Source of the DNA: Streptomyces carminius
GTDB taxonomy: Bacteria; Actinomycetota; Actinomycetes; Streptomycetales; Streptomycetaceae
Length of the DNA: 64,000 nt
NCBI RefSeq assembly: GCF_002794255.1
Contig: NZ_PGGW01000022.1
Span: 1 to 64,000 of the forward strand
Direction of reading: 5' to 3'
The notes beneath the pieces were generated by a model that was not told where the DNA came from, ran no database searches, and worked only from the letters and a program-made list of their open reading frames with translations. Below, piece by piece: positions 54,555-63,275 of this stretch; position 1 is the stretch's first letter, and each line of letters opens with the position of its first letter. A program made the position numbers and the translations under genes.

Positions 54555-55001
54555 TCAGGCGGGCAGGCGGAGCTCGGCCCAGACCGTCTTGCGGGCCGCC
54601 GGCCCGGGCTCGACTCCCCAGCGGTCGGCCAGGGCCTCGACGAGCAGCAGTCCGCGCCCCGACTCCGCGTCGGCGGGCACCGGGTGCGGCGGCGGGGCCG
54701 GGCGGCGGTCGCCGCGGGCGTCGGTCACCTCGATCCGGAGCGTGCCGCCGTCCTCGCCGTTCTCGCCGCGTACGCACAGCCACAGCCGGAAGTCCCGGCC
54801 GAGGACGCGCCCGTGCAGGACGGCGTTGCCCGCCAGCTCGGCGACGAGCTGCATGGCCGTCTCGGACGGCAGCCCCCAGTAGGCGAGCTGCGTGGCGGTG
54901 AGCAGCCGCGCCAGCCGGGCGCCCCGGCGGGTGGGGGAGAGCAGCACGGTGAACTCGCGGGCCGGTGCGGGGTTTCCGGTTCGAGTGGTCTCTGGGTTCA
55001 C
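54555..55001 (-). CDS. RsbW-like ATP-binding (HATPase_c_2) regulator
   Basis: 148 residues. A GHKL ATP-binding fold: LVAELAGNAVLHGR is the N-box, IEVTDARGDRRPA replaces the usual DxGxG, SGRGLLLVEALADRWGV is the G2 box. This is the abundant Streptomyces anti-sigma/serine-kinase-like type, often near DUF397 or XRE/DUF5753 genes. Start is GTG 54999-55001; the SD is weak. Confidence 0.85.
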   Translation of the reverse strand: MNPETTRTGNPAPAREFTVLLSPTRRGARLARLLTATQLAYWGLPSETAMQLVAELAGNAVLHGRVLGRDFRLWLCVRGENGEDGGTLRIEVTDARGDRRPAPPPHPVPADAESGRGLLLVEALADRWGVEPGPAARKTVWAELRLPA

Positions 55002-55127
55002 GTCACTCAGCGTGTCGGTTCCGTACCCGTGCGGGCCAGCCCGATCACCCGGGCAGGAGCGTCCTGTCCCTTCCGCCGCCCCGGCTGGTGCATGCCTGTG
55101 CGGCAGCAGGAGCCGCCGGGCCGGGCG

Positions 55128-56090
55128 TCAGCGACCGGTGCCGGGCGGGGGCGCGGCGTGGTGCAGTTCGGTGAGGGCGGCGGCGGTGTCGAAGCTCAGC
55201 ACGGGGTCGGGTGAGCCGGACAGCAGGCTCTCGTAGAGCGGCCGGTAGTGCGCCACCTTCCTGGGCGTCCGGCCGTCGTTGCCGTAGGTGGCCAGCAGCT
55301 CGCCGCCCCGGGCGGCGAAGCCGGTCATGGCGGTGTGGTCGATCCAGACCTCCACCCCGGCCTCACCGAAGACCAGGGCGGTCTCCTTGCTGCTGGAACC
55401 CGTCAGCCAGCTGGTGCGCAGCCGGGCCGTGCCCACGGTGCCGCGTGAGCGGTACTCGCAGACGCACCAGGCGCTCGCGCCGTCGTCGAGCTGCCGGGCG
55501 GAGGTGAGCGCGGTGGGCTCGACGAAGCGGGCGAGCGTACTGAGCTGGTTCACCCCGGAGTCCGTCCAACTGGACAGGTAGGAGGCGGACGCCTTCTCGC
55601 GCAGGAGGACGTACGGGTCGTAGAAGGCCGAGGTGATGCCCGTGACCGGACCCCACTCCGGATGCTCGGCGAGCTGCTCGGCGGCCCAGCGCACCTCGGG
55701 CGAGAAGGCGAAGTGGTGGGCGGTGAACACCCGGCCCCGCACATCGGCCTTCTCGTCCAGGGAGCGCAGCCGGGCGAGGGAGGCGAGGTCATGGACGAGG
55801 GGCTTCTCGGCCAGCACCCGTGCCGGGGACCGTTCGAGTGCCTGGACGACCAGGTCGGCGTGGGTGTCCGTGGGGGTGGCGAGCACGATGAGGTCCGGCC
55901 GGTGCTCGCCGAGGGCGGCGGCGAGGCTGCCGTAGTGGGGCGGCCTGGCGCCGCGGAAGACGGGCGGTTCGGGACGGTGGGGGTCGGCGGTGAACTCCAG
56001 GGAGACCCGCGGCTGGTGGGCGAGGACCTCCAGATGCGTCTTCGCGATGACACCGAGCCCGACCATACCCACCCGTGCGAGATCGCCCAT
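55128..56090 (-). CDS. Gfo/Idh/MocA family oxidoreductase
   Basis: 320 residues. N-terminal Rossmann GMVGLGVIAKTHLEVL and AEKPLVHD, which provides the usual Lys-Pro. The C-terminal catalytic stretch reads GVNQLSTLARF where most family members have G-x-H-x-x-D, so His and Asp are replaced by Asn and Ser; activity on a sugar or polyol is uncertain. ATG 56088-56090 has TTGGAG five bases upstream. No sugar-uptake genes are nearby. Confidence 0.8.
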   Translation of the reverse strand: MGDLARVGMVGLGVIAKTHLEVLAHQPRVSLEFTADPHRPEPPVFRGARPPHYGSLAAALGEHRPDLIVLATPTDTHADLVVQALERSPARVLAEKPLVHDLASLARLRSLDEKADVRGRVFTAHHFAFSPEVRWAAEQLAEHPEWGPVTGITSAFYDPYVLLREKASASYLSSWTDSGVNQLSTLARFVEPTALTSARQLDDGASAWCVCEYRSRGTVGTARLRTSWLTGSSSKETALVFGEAGVEVWIDHTAMTGFAARGGELLATYGNDGRTPRKVAHYRPLYESLLSGSPDPVLSFDTAAALTELHHAAPPPGTGR

Positions 56091-56308
56091 GGCGCTCCAA
56101 CCTTCCGAATCGTTCCTGATTCTCCTCGAGCGCCTGTGTACCTGCCCCGGATGACGTGCCGCCACCCGCAGCGGGGCTGGTGTCGCGGCGGGTACTGGTC
56201 AAGCCGCATGGCCGGGGTGCCGGTGCGCTGTCCGGTTCCGGCGGGTGGTGTCGGCGGCCTCCGCTGGCGTCGCTCCGACCGTCAACTTCCGTGCTGGGGG
56301 AGGCCCTT

Positions 56309-56752
56309 GTGGGTGACAACGGCAAGGTACTGAACATCTCGGCGGCGGATCTGAAGGCGTCCGCGCCGACGTTCGACACACAGAGCGAGAAGTTACGCCG
56401 GGCCGCCGCCACCCTGAAGGAGCGGCTGGACGCGCTGGGCGCCCCGTGGGGCGGGGACGAGCAGGGGCGCACCTTCGGGGACGCCTACGCCCCGCACCGC
56501 GAGAGCGTCGAGCGGGCGGCGGGCATCCTGGTGGCGGGGCTGGCCGGCATCCACCAGTCGATGAACGACATGGCCGACGGGCACGTGGACAACGAAGCCG
56601 CCATCGAGGGCATGTTCACCAAGGCGCCCGACCCCTACGGCCCCTTCGCCCCGTCGCCGTCCGGGAACGACCCCGCTCCTTACGGCCCGTTGCCGCCGCA
56701 GCCCTACGGTCCGTTCCCGCCCGGTGAGGGGCCGGGCGGGGGCGGGCGCTGA
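56309..56752 (+). CDS. WXG100-like protein, partner of the downstream toxin
   Basis: 147 residues. Helical domain with a WxG turn (APWGGDEQGRTFGDAY, near residue 50) flanked by two amphipathic helices (residues ~14-45 and ~63-100), as in ESAT-6/WXG100 substrates of type VII secretion, then a Pro/Gly/Tyr-rich tail. GTG 56309 has GGGGGAGG five bases upstream. Its stop overlaps the toxin gene ATG by one base, so it is probably a co-secreted partner or chaperone (inference). Confidence 0.78.
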   Translation: MGDNGKVLNISAADLKASAPTFDTQSEKLRRAAATLKERLDALGAPWGGDEQGRTFGDAYAPHRESVERAAGILVAGLAGIHQSMNDMADGHVDNEAAIEGMFTKAPDPYGPFAPSPSGNDPAPYGPLPPQPYGPFPPGEGPGGGGR

Positions 56753-58017
56753 TGGGGGCGTTCGAGGAGGCCAAGGAGTGGCTGGTCGAGTCGGTGGGCA
56801 TGTGGTGGCCCGACGCCGACGAGGGCAAGCTGCGGGACGCCGCCGGTGCCTGGCGGGACTTCGCCGACGCCGTGGCGGACGTGCGGCAGGCCACCAACGG
56901 CAGGGCCACCGCCCTGATCGCCAACAACGACGGCGAGGCCATCGACGCCTTCGAGGTCTTCTGGCACCGCTACTGCGACGGCGGCCGGGGCTGGCTGAAC
57001 GACATGGAGCAGGCCGCCCGCGACCTGGCCAAGGCGCTGGAGGACTTCGCCGACGAGATCGAGGGTGTCAAGGACGAGATCGACACCCAGATCGCGATCT
57101 CGGCGGCGGTCATCGTCGCCGGGATCGGGCTGGCTGTGGCCACCGCCGGAGTGGCCTCGGGCGCGGCGGCGGCCACCGCCGCGACCATCACACAGACCGC
57201 TGCCTCGCTGGGCGTGGCGGTCTCCACCACCGCCGCCCGGATCGCGGCCACCACCCTGGTCGGCGCCGCCTTCGGCGGCATCGAGACCGTCGCCGTCGAC
57301 CTCGCCGTCGCCCAGCCCATGCGCATCCACGCCGGCCTCCAGGACGGCCTCAACCTCGCCCAGGCCCGCGAAGCCGGGATGTACGGCACCCTCTTCGGCG
57401 GCACCTTCGGCGCGGCGGGCAGCGGCGTCCGGGGCCTCCACGACGCGGGCGGCTTCCGCAGCGCCATCGACAACTTCGTGTTCGCCCCCGGCTTCGGCGG
57501 CCTGCGCCCGGCGATGCCCGGTGTCACCGCCCCCGTCGGCCCTTCCGGACAGCCGCTGCTCAGGCAGGGGGACTCGAATGCCTGGCCCCGCTCCAGCCGC
57601 AAGGGACGGGTCAAGCAGCAGTACCGGGCCGACCTGAAAGGAGACGAGGGAAGGAACAACTCGCACACGCTCAGTCGCCATGTAGAGAAGACGACTCGAG
57701 ACATGCGTGCCCGGCTGCGAGCAGAGCCAGGGATCAAGGCGGACTCGCGCTTCCTCGACGAGGCTTCTGCACAGCGCTTTGCGGACGAGGTACTGGCGCG
57801 CAACCAGAAGAAGATTGACGTATGGCTGAGGAGTGAGAAGAACTCAAGGCCGGATTTCTCGGCGAGATTTGATGATGTGACGGGGCTCGTTCTTACCCGG
57901 GAGGACTACCTGAGAGGGTATCCTCCCAAAGAGACGCATGGTGTCGTGGTGGTCCTTAAAAAGGATCCAACGAGTGATGTCGGGTACCGAGTCCTGACGT
58001 CGTACCCCTCCCCGTAA
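56752..58017 (+). CDS. Polymorphic toxin with C-terminal RNase A-like (CdiA-CT) domain
   Basis: 421 residues. N-terminal helical part (residues ~1-110, with FHR/WW-rich helix starts resembling WXG-type trafficking domains), a hydrophobic Ala/Gly/Val/Ile region (~113-170), a connecting part to ~285, then a toxin domain at about 302-421. The latter fits the bacterial RNase A-like fold found in CdiA toxins: HTLSRHVEKTT (His305 and the nearby HV, presumed catalytic), a DEASAQRFADEV helix, GVVVVLKKD and the end GYRVLTSYPSP. The final ~400 bp are lower in G+C than the rest, e.g. 33 of 60 in 57841-57900. Followed by its immunity gene. Confidence 0.82.
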   Translation: MGAFEEAKEWLVESVGMWWPDADEGKLRDAAGAWRDFADAVADVRQATNGRATALIANNDGEAIDAFEVFWHRYCDGGRGWLNDMEQAARDLAKALEDFADEIEGVKDEIDTQIAISAAVIVAGIGLAVATAGVASGAAAATAATITQTAASLGVAVSTTAARIAATTLVGAAFGGIETVAVDLAVAQPMRIHAGLQDGLNLAQAREAGMYGTLFGGTFGAAGSGVRGLHDAGGFRSAIDNFVFAPGFGGLRPAMPGVTAPVGPSGQPLLRQGDSNAWPRSSRKGRVKQQYRADLKGDEGRNNSHTLSRHVEKTTRDMRARLRAEPGIKADSRFLDEASAQRFADEVLARNQKKIDVWLRSEKNSRPDFSARFDDVTGLVLTREDYLRGYPPKETHGVVVVLKKDPTSDVGYRVLTSYPSP

Positions 58018-58033
58018 CGATTCGGAGTAATGA

Positions 58034-58702
58034 ATGGCGGAATATTCTGCGGTTCCGGGTTTCCGGTTCTCGGAAGTCCAGGAACTCCTCGCTGCTTACA
58101 CTGAATTCGACTATGTTTTCACCGACACCCCCGAGGAGCCAGGGCCTGCGCTGGAGTCCTATCTACGGGTAGCCCTCCGAAGCCCGGAACGTGCTGGGGA
58201 AGCGCTCCGGCAGATCGAGGACCTGCTCACCGTTGGTCTGTTCTCGCCTGAAATCGAAGACGAGGTTGACCTGCTGCCTCGTGTGCGTCCCACGGATGGA
58301 AGAAATGTCGAGGAGAGCTTTCGGATAATTCGCGGACACTTGACGGCCTTCTTGGAGGGGGAGCTGAGGCCGCCTGAGATGGTCCCGCAGAGACCATGGG
58401 AATGGCGGGAGCGCTTCCCCGAGCTGGCTGGCCTGTTGGGGGGGTACTTTCACCAGGATATGTTCCATGAGTACCCCTCTCACCGAGAAGCCGTCGACGA
58501 CTATATGGCAAACGCGTCGGTCGAAGAACGCCGCCGTGCTGTTGAAGAACTGCTGGAGCTGATGCGAACAGCCGAGACCGATGAGACGCTTGAGGAGGCG
58601 ACGGAGGCTCTGGGTATGCACGTCTACCCGCCGAGTGGTGTCGAGTTGCGTCAGTGGCTCGTGGATTTGGTGGGTGTTGTCAAGAACTACAGCGGAGCCT
58701 GA
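58034..58702 (+). CDS. CdiI-type immunity protein (two similar halves)
   Basis: 222 residues, acidic. The C-terminal half FPELAGLLGGYFHQDMF, then helices and YPPSGVELRQWLVDL matches contact-dependent growth-inhibition immunity proteins (CdiI type). The N-terminal half shows a partly similar pattern, FSEVQELLAAYTEFDY, so an internal duplication is likely. ATG 58034 has GGAG six bases upstream and starts 17 bp after the toxin stop. Low G+C (33 of 60 in 58081-58140) marks it as part of the same acquired module. Confidence 0.8.
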   Translation: MAEYSAVPGFRFSEVQELLAAYTEFDYVFTDTPEEPGPALESYLRVALRSPERAGEALRQIEDLLTVGLFSPEIEDEVDLLPRVRPTDGRNVEESFRIIRGHLTAFLEGELRPPEMVPQRPWEWRERFPELAGLLGGYFHQDMFHEYPSHREAVDDYMANASVEERRRAVEELLELMRTAETDETLEEATEALGMHVYPPSGVELRQWLVDLVGVVKNYSGA

Positions 58703-58820
58703 GGGACAGCCCTGCCGTCTCTCTTTTCGGGGTGGGGATTTCTGGCATCACCGTAACGCGGGATGGCCAGCAGTCGGCCGACCACTCGTGCCGCCTGCGG
58801 TGGGACAACTTCTGAGGAGA

Positions 58821-59293
58821 ATGAGCTTGGCTGGCATCCTTGGTTTCTATGAGGAGTTCTGGCCGGTGGGAACGGGGACCCCTGACGGGTCGACCCGGGA
58901 CTTCCTCGACGACGCCCCGGGCCTCTGGAGGAGGAGTCGGCCAGCTATCTGAGGTGGGGGCACGAGATCTTCGCCTCCATGGGCGTCACCGAAGACGTCC
59001 TCGGATCGAGAGAGACCGTTCTGGGCGGCGGGTCCGTCTACACCGACGGTGAATGGATCTGGCGAGGGGACCTCGGTTTCTATCTCCTCAGATACCATCT
59101 GCGCCTGCCGGATGAGTTCACGGAGAAGGTGCGTACGGCGACGACTGAGAGCCTTGCCGTCGGAGACGAAAGGCTCGTGGAGCTGACCTACGAGGTCATG
59201 AGGGTCCTTCGCAGTCCGAAGAGAGCGGTCTCTCCGGTCAAGGCGGATCCGGTGAACCGAGGATCTCGCTTTCCCGTGGACAGGGAAAATTAA
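58821..59293 (+). pseudogene. Frameshifted gene downstream of immunity gene (possible second immunity gene)
   Basis: Two frames together make one protein of about 157 residues. The first part runs MSLAGILGFYEEFWPVG to FLDDAPG (58821 to ~58920); the second continues LEEESASYLRWGHEIF (from ~58925) to the stop at 59293, with VYTDGEWIWRGDLGFYLL near its middle. The change of frame falls in GACGCCCCGGG (58911-58921), where one extra C would restore a single frame. SD GAGGAG fits a TTG start at 58827. Either a real one-base deletion or a base-calling error; the protein family is not recognised. Confidence 0.65.
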
Positions 59294-59613
59294 GAGACTG
59301 CTCCCGGATTGAGGTGCTTTCACCCGCCCGCCGATTCCGTTCGGCGAGAGCCGGAGTCGAGTCGCCCAGCCGCACGGTGGCGGGCGAAGCCGCCAGTGCT
59401 GATTGCCTTGCCGCGCTGTCCTGGCTGTTGAGCCCTGCGAACAGCGGAACCGGTACGCCAACGCCGCCTCGCGACGGCCCGGCCGGTCCCGCTGTGCCCG
59501 GCATGCGAGCCCGGTGGTCGCCGAGGCAGACCAGCGTTTCGTGAACTGTCCGGCACCGAGGGGTCGCGTTCGGTTAGGGTGCGCCGCACGAACAGCACTG
59601 CCAGGGGGGCGGG
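59294..59613. other. 320-bp intergenic region with -10-like box
   Basis: No credible gene. TAGGGT at 59575-59580 is a good -10 candidate for the PASTA gene, starting 33 bp before its ATG; no clear -35. Confidence 0.5.
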
Positions 59614-60600
59614 ATGACTGACATACAGGCCGAGGGTGACATATCGCGCAGACGGCGGGCGCACGGGCAGCCGACGGCCGGGAAGCGTTCGGGTGGGGGA
59701 GAGTGGACGGGCGGCCGTGCCGCGATCCGCGGGAGGTTCGCCACCCTCGGGATACTCGGCGTCTTCCTGCTCGGGGCCTGCTCGGGCAGCGGTGCCGGGG
59801 CGGAGCCGGCGGAGACCGTCACTGCGACCGCCACCGTGACGGCGAAGCCGGAGCGGATCTCCTCCCAGAAGGGAGTGACCCTCAAGGACGCCCGGGAGGC
59901 CGCCGAGGGCGCTGGGTACACCGTCTCCGTCCACGGCGCCAACAAGGGCGGCGCCGAGCCTTCCGAGAACTGGAAGGTGTGTTTCGAGGGCATCGGATAT
60001 GGCACCGTCGACTACGGAGCCGTCGAGGAAGGCGCCCTCTGCCCGAAGAAGGACGGTGGCCCGCTCGCGTGGCCCAAGGCCCCCGGTGTCACCGGGAAGA
60101 CCTACGCCGAGGCCGTCAAGGCGCTGACCAAGTCGGGTCTGGACGAAGGAAGGATCAGCGCCGACTCGGCGTACAAGGACGTGTCCTTGGTTCAGGCCGA
60201 GGTGGAAGGTGACGCGGACGGGTACACGGTCTGCTTCCAGTCACTCAAGGCCGGCGCGGACGTCAAGCCCGGTGCCGAGGCGACGCTGACCCTGGTCGAG
60301 GGCGGCTTGTGCCCGTCGAAGAAGGGCACCTACCAGGACAAGGAGAACGATCCCAGCTACACTCCGCCGCCCCCGCCGTCCTCCTCGCAGCGGGACAGCG
60401 GTTCCGGCGGCTCCACCGGCGGCGCGGGCGGTTCCGCCGAGTGGAACGGCCAGTGCGAGCTGACTTCCCCGGCGGGCAACTGCTACCGGGCCGGCCAGTT
60501 CTGTGCCAACAGGCACGTCGGCATGCGGACACACGACGCCAACGGCCGGATCGTCTACTGCAAGGTCCGCGGTGACGGACAGCGCTGGAACTATTCGTGA
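59614..60600 (+). CDS. PASTA-domain cell-surface protein
   Basis: 328 residues. A basic N-terminus leads into a hydrophobic segment with LGACSG (residues ~43-57), fitting either a lipobox or a membrane anchor. Two PASTA-like units follow (VTLKDAREAAEGAGYTVSV and VTGKTYAEAVKALTKSGLDE), which in kinases and PBPs bind peptidoglycan. The C-terminal region after a Pro/Ser/Gly linker has six cysteines (CELTSPAGNCYRAGQFC... CKVRG) and ends GDGQRWNYS, an excalibur-like or small Cys-rich domain I cannot name. SD GGGGGG is upstream of ATG. Confidence 0.75.
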   Translation: MTDIQAEGDISRRRRAHGQPTAGKRSGGGEWTGGRAAIRGRFATLGILGVFLLGACSGSGAGAEPAETVTATATVTAKPERISSQKGVTLKDAREAAEGAGYTVSVHGANKGGAEPSENWKVCFEGIGYGTVDYGAVEEGALCPKKDGGPLAWPKAPGVTGKTYAEAVKALTKSGLDEGRISADSAYKDVSLVQAEVEGDADGYTVCFQSLKAGADVKPGAEATLTLVEGGLCPSKKGTYQDKENDPSYTPPPPPSSSQRDSGSGGSTGGAGGSAEWNGQCELTSPAGNCYRAGQFCANRHVGMRTHDANGRIVYCKVRGDGQRWNYS

Positions 60601-61146
60601 GCGTGCCTCTGATCTGACTCGGCCCTGCCGAGAGGGGGCGGTTCCACACCCCGGATGTGGAGCGGACCGGAAGACGGGCTCGGCGGCCTCCTGCGGGGCC
60701 GCCGAGCCCGTTTCGTCCTAGGACCGGCAAGGCCGCCCTGTAAGAGGCCGCCGACGAGGTTTCGTCCGGCCGCGCCGCCTGTCGGTCCGGCGCCGAGCGG
60801 TTCGTCGCCCTCTCCGCCGATGAGGTGGACCGGCTGCTCGCCGAGAACCCCGTCGCTTCGCGGGTCTGCTCGTGGTCCACAGCGGCCGGGCCTGTCGGAG
60901 GCATCCGGGGCGGGAGGAGCAGTGCCGTGAACTCGGGCGGTAGAAGTGGAATTTACTGTTCGGGTGATTTCCTGTTATCTGCCATGAAGTACGGCTTTTG
61001 CGTGCCTAATCTGGTCGGTGGCGGCTCGCGGGCGCAGGGGCGGTTGTCGAATCAGGGCCGGTGTCTGTGCGGCCTGTACGGCGTGACAGCCCGGAAGCGG
61101 GTGCCGTTGGGCAAGAGCACACGACACGCGGGAGGCTGATTTACGC
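60601..61146. other. 546-bp intergenic region with terminator and promoter candidates
   Basis: No credible gene. It holds the PASTA-gene terminator (60674-60717) and, in an AT-rich stretch, TTACTG (60953-60958), 16-bp spacer, TTATCT (60975-60980), a promoter candidate for the DUF5753 gene. SD GGGAGG lies ten bases before that gene's ATG. Confidence 0.5.
60674..60717 (+). terminator. Terminator of the PASTA gene
   Basis: 15-bp stem (60674-60688 / 60697-60711), 8-base loop, then TTCGTCC. Confidence 0.85.
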
Positions 61147-62034
61147 ATGAGCGCGAACGGCGACGGTGCGAAGCGCGCGGAGCACACGACCGACGGTGCG
61201 GACGATGCCCGGTGGGAGACGGATCCGGACGACGAGTACTGGCCGATCGCGGAGGCGGCCGGGCGTCAGGTGAAGGTGTGGCGGGAGTCGACGGATCTGA
61301 CGCAGGCGGAGCTGGGCGTCGCCATCGGTTACAGCCTGAGCATGGTCTCGTCGGTGGAGCGGGGGAAGCGGCTGGCGCACCCGGAGTTCCTGGAGAAGTC
61401 CGACAAGGTGCTGAGCGCGGGCGGCAAGCTCGCGGCGATGAAGAAGGACGTGACCCGGGCCCGCTACCCGAAGAAGGTCCGCGACCTGGCCAAGCTGGAG
61501 GCAGAGGCGGTTGAGCTGGGCGCCTACTGCAACCACAACATCCACGGTCTGTTGCAGACCGTGGAGTACGCGCGGGCACTGTTCGACATGCGGCGGCCCG
61601 CGCTGTCCGAGGACGACCTCGAACGACACGTGGATGCTCGTCTGGCTCGCCAGGAGATCTTCACCCGGAAGCCCACCCCCACGCTGTCCTTTGTCCTGGA
61701 AGAGGCGACGCTCAGGCGCATGCTCGGAGGCAGAATGGTGCTGCGCCGCCAGCTCGAACACCTGCTGGAGGTCGGACAGTTGCGGCACGTCGACATCCAG
61801 GTGATGACGTTCGACCGGGAGGACCACGCCGGGATGGGAGGGCAGCTCCAGTTGCTGAAGCTCAAGGGCGGCAAGACGGTCGGGTACTCGGAGACCCAGC
61901 TCACCACCCACCTGGTGTCCAGTCCTGATGAGGTCCATGTCCTTGAGCTGCGGTATGGGATCATCCGGGCCCAGGCCCTCAGCCCACGAGAGTCGACGGC
62001 CTTCATCAAGACACTGCTGGGAGAGATGACATGA
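61147..62034 (+). CDS. XRE-family regulator with DUF5753 domain
   Basis: 295 residues. HTH at about residues 35-85 (STDLTQAELGVAIGYSLSMVSSVERGKR), then the DUF5753 ligand-binding-like domain (YCNHNIHGLLQTVEYARALF, RLARQEIF, GQLRHVDIQVM). This is the WhiJ-like class, present in dozens of copies in Streptomyces and always with a DUF397 partner; some control development or antibiotics. Stop overlaps the DUF397 start (ATGA). Confidence 0.93.
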   Translation: MSANGDGAKRAEHTTDGADDARWETDPDDEYWPIAEAAGRQVKVWRESTDLTQAELGVAIGYSLSMVSSVERGKRLAHPEFLEKSDKVLSAGGKLAAMKKDVTRARYPKKVRDLAKLEAEAVELGAYCNHNIHGLLQTVEYARALFDMRRPALSEDDLERHVDARLARQEIFTRKPTPTLSFVLEEATLRRMLGGRMVLRRQLEHLLEVGQLRHVDIQVMTFDREDHAGMGGQLQLLKLKGGKTVGYSETQLTTHLVSSPDEVHVLELRYGIIRAQALSPRESTAFIKTLLGEMT

Positions 62035-62237
62035 CGCTCAAGCCCTCTGCCGGAGACGGTTCCGCGATGGAGTGGGTCAAGAGCAGCTACAGCGGCAGCG
62101 ACAACAACGACTGCGTCGAGGTCGCCGCCATACCTGGCACCATCCACGTCCGTGACTCCAAGGACGTGCGGGGCCCGAAGCTCGCGTTCACGCCGGGGGC
62201 GTGGGCCGGCTTTGTGGCGTACACCGCCGGCCGCTGA
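62031..62237 (+). CDS. DUF397 protein
   Basis: 68 residues. WVKSSYSGSDNNDCVEVAA, then IHVRDSKD and FTPGAWAGFVA are diagnostic. DUF397 proteins are small antitoxin-like partners of XRE/DUF5753 regulators. Four-base overlap with the upstream gene. Confidence 0.95.
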   Translation: MTLKPSAGDGSAMEWVKSSYSGSDNNDCVEVAAIPGTIHVRDSKDVRGPKLAFTPGAWAGFVAYTAGR

Positions 62238-62620
62238 CCGTGAGCGACCATGTCCCGGGCCCGGCTCCTGGCGGGCACGGGACATGGTGGCGTGTGGAGA
62301 CGCTCACAAGGGTCCGCTGGAGTGGGCGAACAACCCACTCTGGAAAGAGAGTAGTGGCGTTTCCCCAGCCGGGACGGTGGTGGTCGGCAGGTCCGGCACC
62401 GGGCATGCCGGGATCCGGCGGAAGACGGCACGAGGGGGAGACCTCTCGCGCGCCCCGCGCCGTCGTCCCGGAGGGTGGCTTTCATTTTGCGGCCCGGGAG
62501 GCAGGGGCTCGCCCGCCGAGTTGCGGCCTGCGCCGGGCCGTCCGTCGAAGCCGGATGCGGGACATATGGCGGTGAGCCGTCTCCTCGGTGCTTCAGGTGG
62601 TGATGCCCGTCTCGCCGGTG
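62238..62620. other. 383-bp intergenic region
   Basis: Apart from the hairpin at 62248-62287 and an imperfect stem around CCACTCT (62335-62357), I see nothing recognisable. It separates the convergent DUF397 gene and the immunity-toxin unit. Confidence 0.5.
62248..62287 (+). terminator. Hairpin after DUF397 gene
   Basis: CCATGTCCCG (62248-62257) and CGGGACATGG (62278-62287) pair around a GC-rich loop, 10 bp after the stop. Confidence 0.65.
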
Positions 62621-63268
62621 TTATTCCGGAGAGACCTCCCAGCCCTTGCGCTCGGCCACCGACTCAACCGCCTGTGCGATCTGCTCGCGGGCCGCGGAGC
62701 ATGAATCCCGCAGCTCCTCTGCGGTCGTGCCGCTGAGGAGGCGCCCCGTCCCGTCCACGTAAGAGGAGAGGAATCGCAGCTGCTCCTCCTGCTCCAGCCG
62801 CTGGAGGTCTCCGGTCGGTGAGGGCTCCCCGGCTCCGGTGATGACCGCCCGCTCCCCGCGGAGGATGAAGTCGAAGCTGTTCAGAAGGGTTTCCATGGTG
62901 TGCCCGGACAGTTCCGCCCGCTTCAGGTCCCGGTTCATGGCGACGGAGAGGGTGTTGACGGCGAGCATCAGTGACTGAGTGGCGTAGAACTCCGGGCCCT
63001 CGGTGTCGTCCTCATCGTCTTCGTCCTCCTCCGGCGCCAGCAGTTCCTCCACCTCTTCGAGAAGCCCGGCGATCGCATCCTCGTCGGTTTCGCCGGTCGC
63101 GGCGTGCCAGCCGAGGGACAGCGCCTCGTCGAGCAGGGCGGTTGCCTCCGGGGCTCCCAACACTCTGTGGATACCGCTGCCGCGTTCGGCACACGCAGCG
63201 CAGAAGGCCACGAGTTCCAGATGGTCCGCGGTCTGCAGGATGCGGTACGCCTCACTGTTGCGCGCCAT
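62621..63268 (-). CDS. Candidate immunity protein of the Rhs toxin
   Basis: 215 residues, strongly acidic with a Glu/Asp run (about residues 69-90). It is mostly helical: LQTADHLELVAFCAACAER at the N-terminus, ESLMLAVNTL-like and ELRDSCSAAREQIAQAVESV later. The family is not recognised (a distant look of DUF416). Its role is inferred from position: it starts seven bases after the stop of the Rhs toxin tip, same strand. ATG 63266-63268. Confidence 0.65.
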   Translation of the reverse strand: MARNSEAYRILQTADHLELVAFCAACAERGSGIHRVLGAPEATALLDEALSLGWHAATGETDEDAIAGLLEEVEELLAPEEDEDDEDDTEGPEFYATQSLMLAVNTLSVAMNRDLKRAELSGHTMETLLNSFDFILRGERAVITGAGEPSPTGDLQRLEQEEQLRFLSSYVDGTGRLLSGTTAEELRDSCSAAREQIAQAVESVAERKGWEVSPE

Positions 63269-63275
63269 GGCGAAG

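Noticed and set aside
58979..59293. Independent 104-residue gene starting at ATG 58979
   Set aside because: No SD there, and reading continues upstream in the same frame with protein-like sequence that joins the 58821 frame after a one-base correction.
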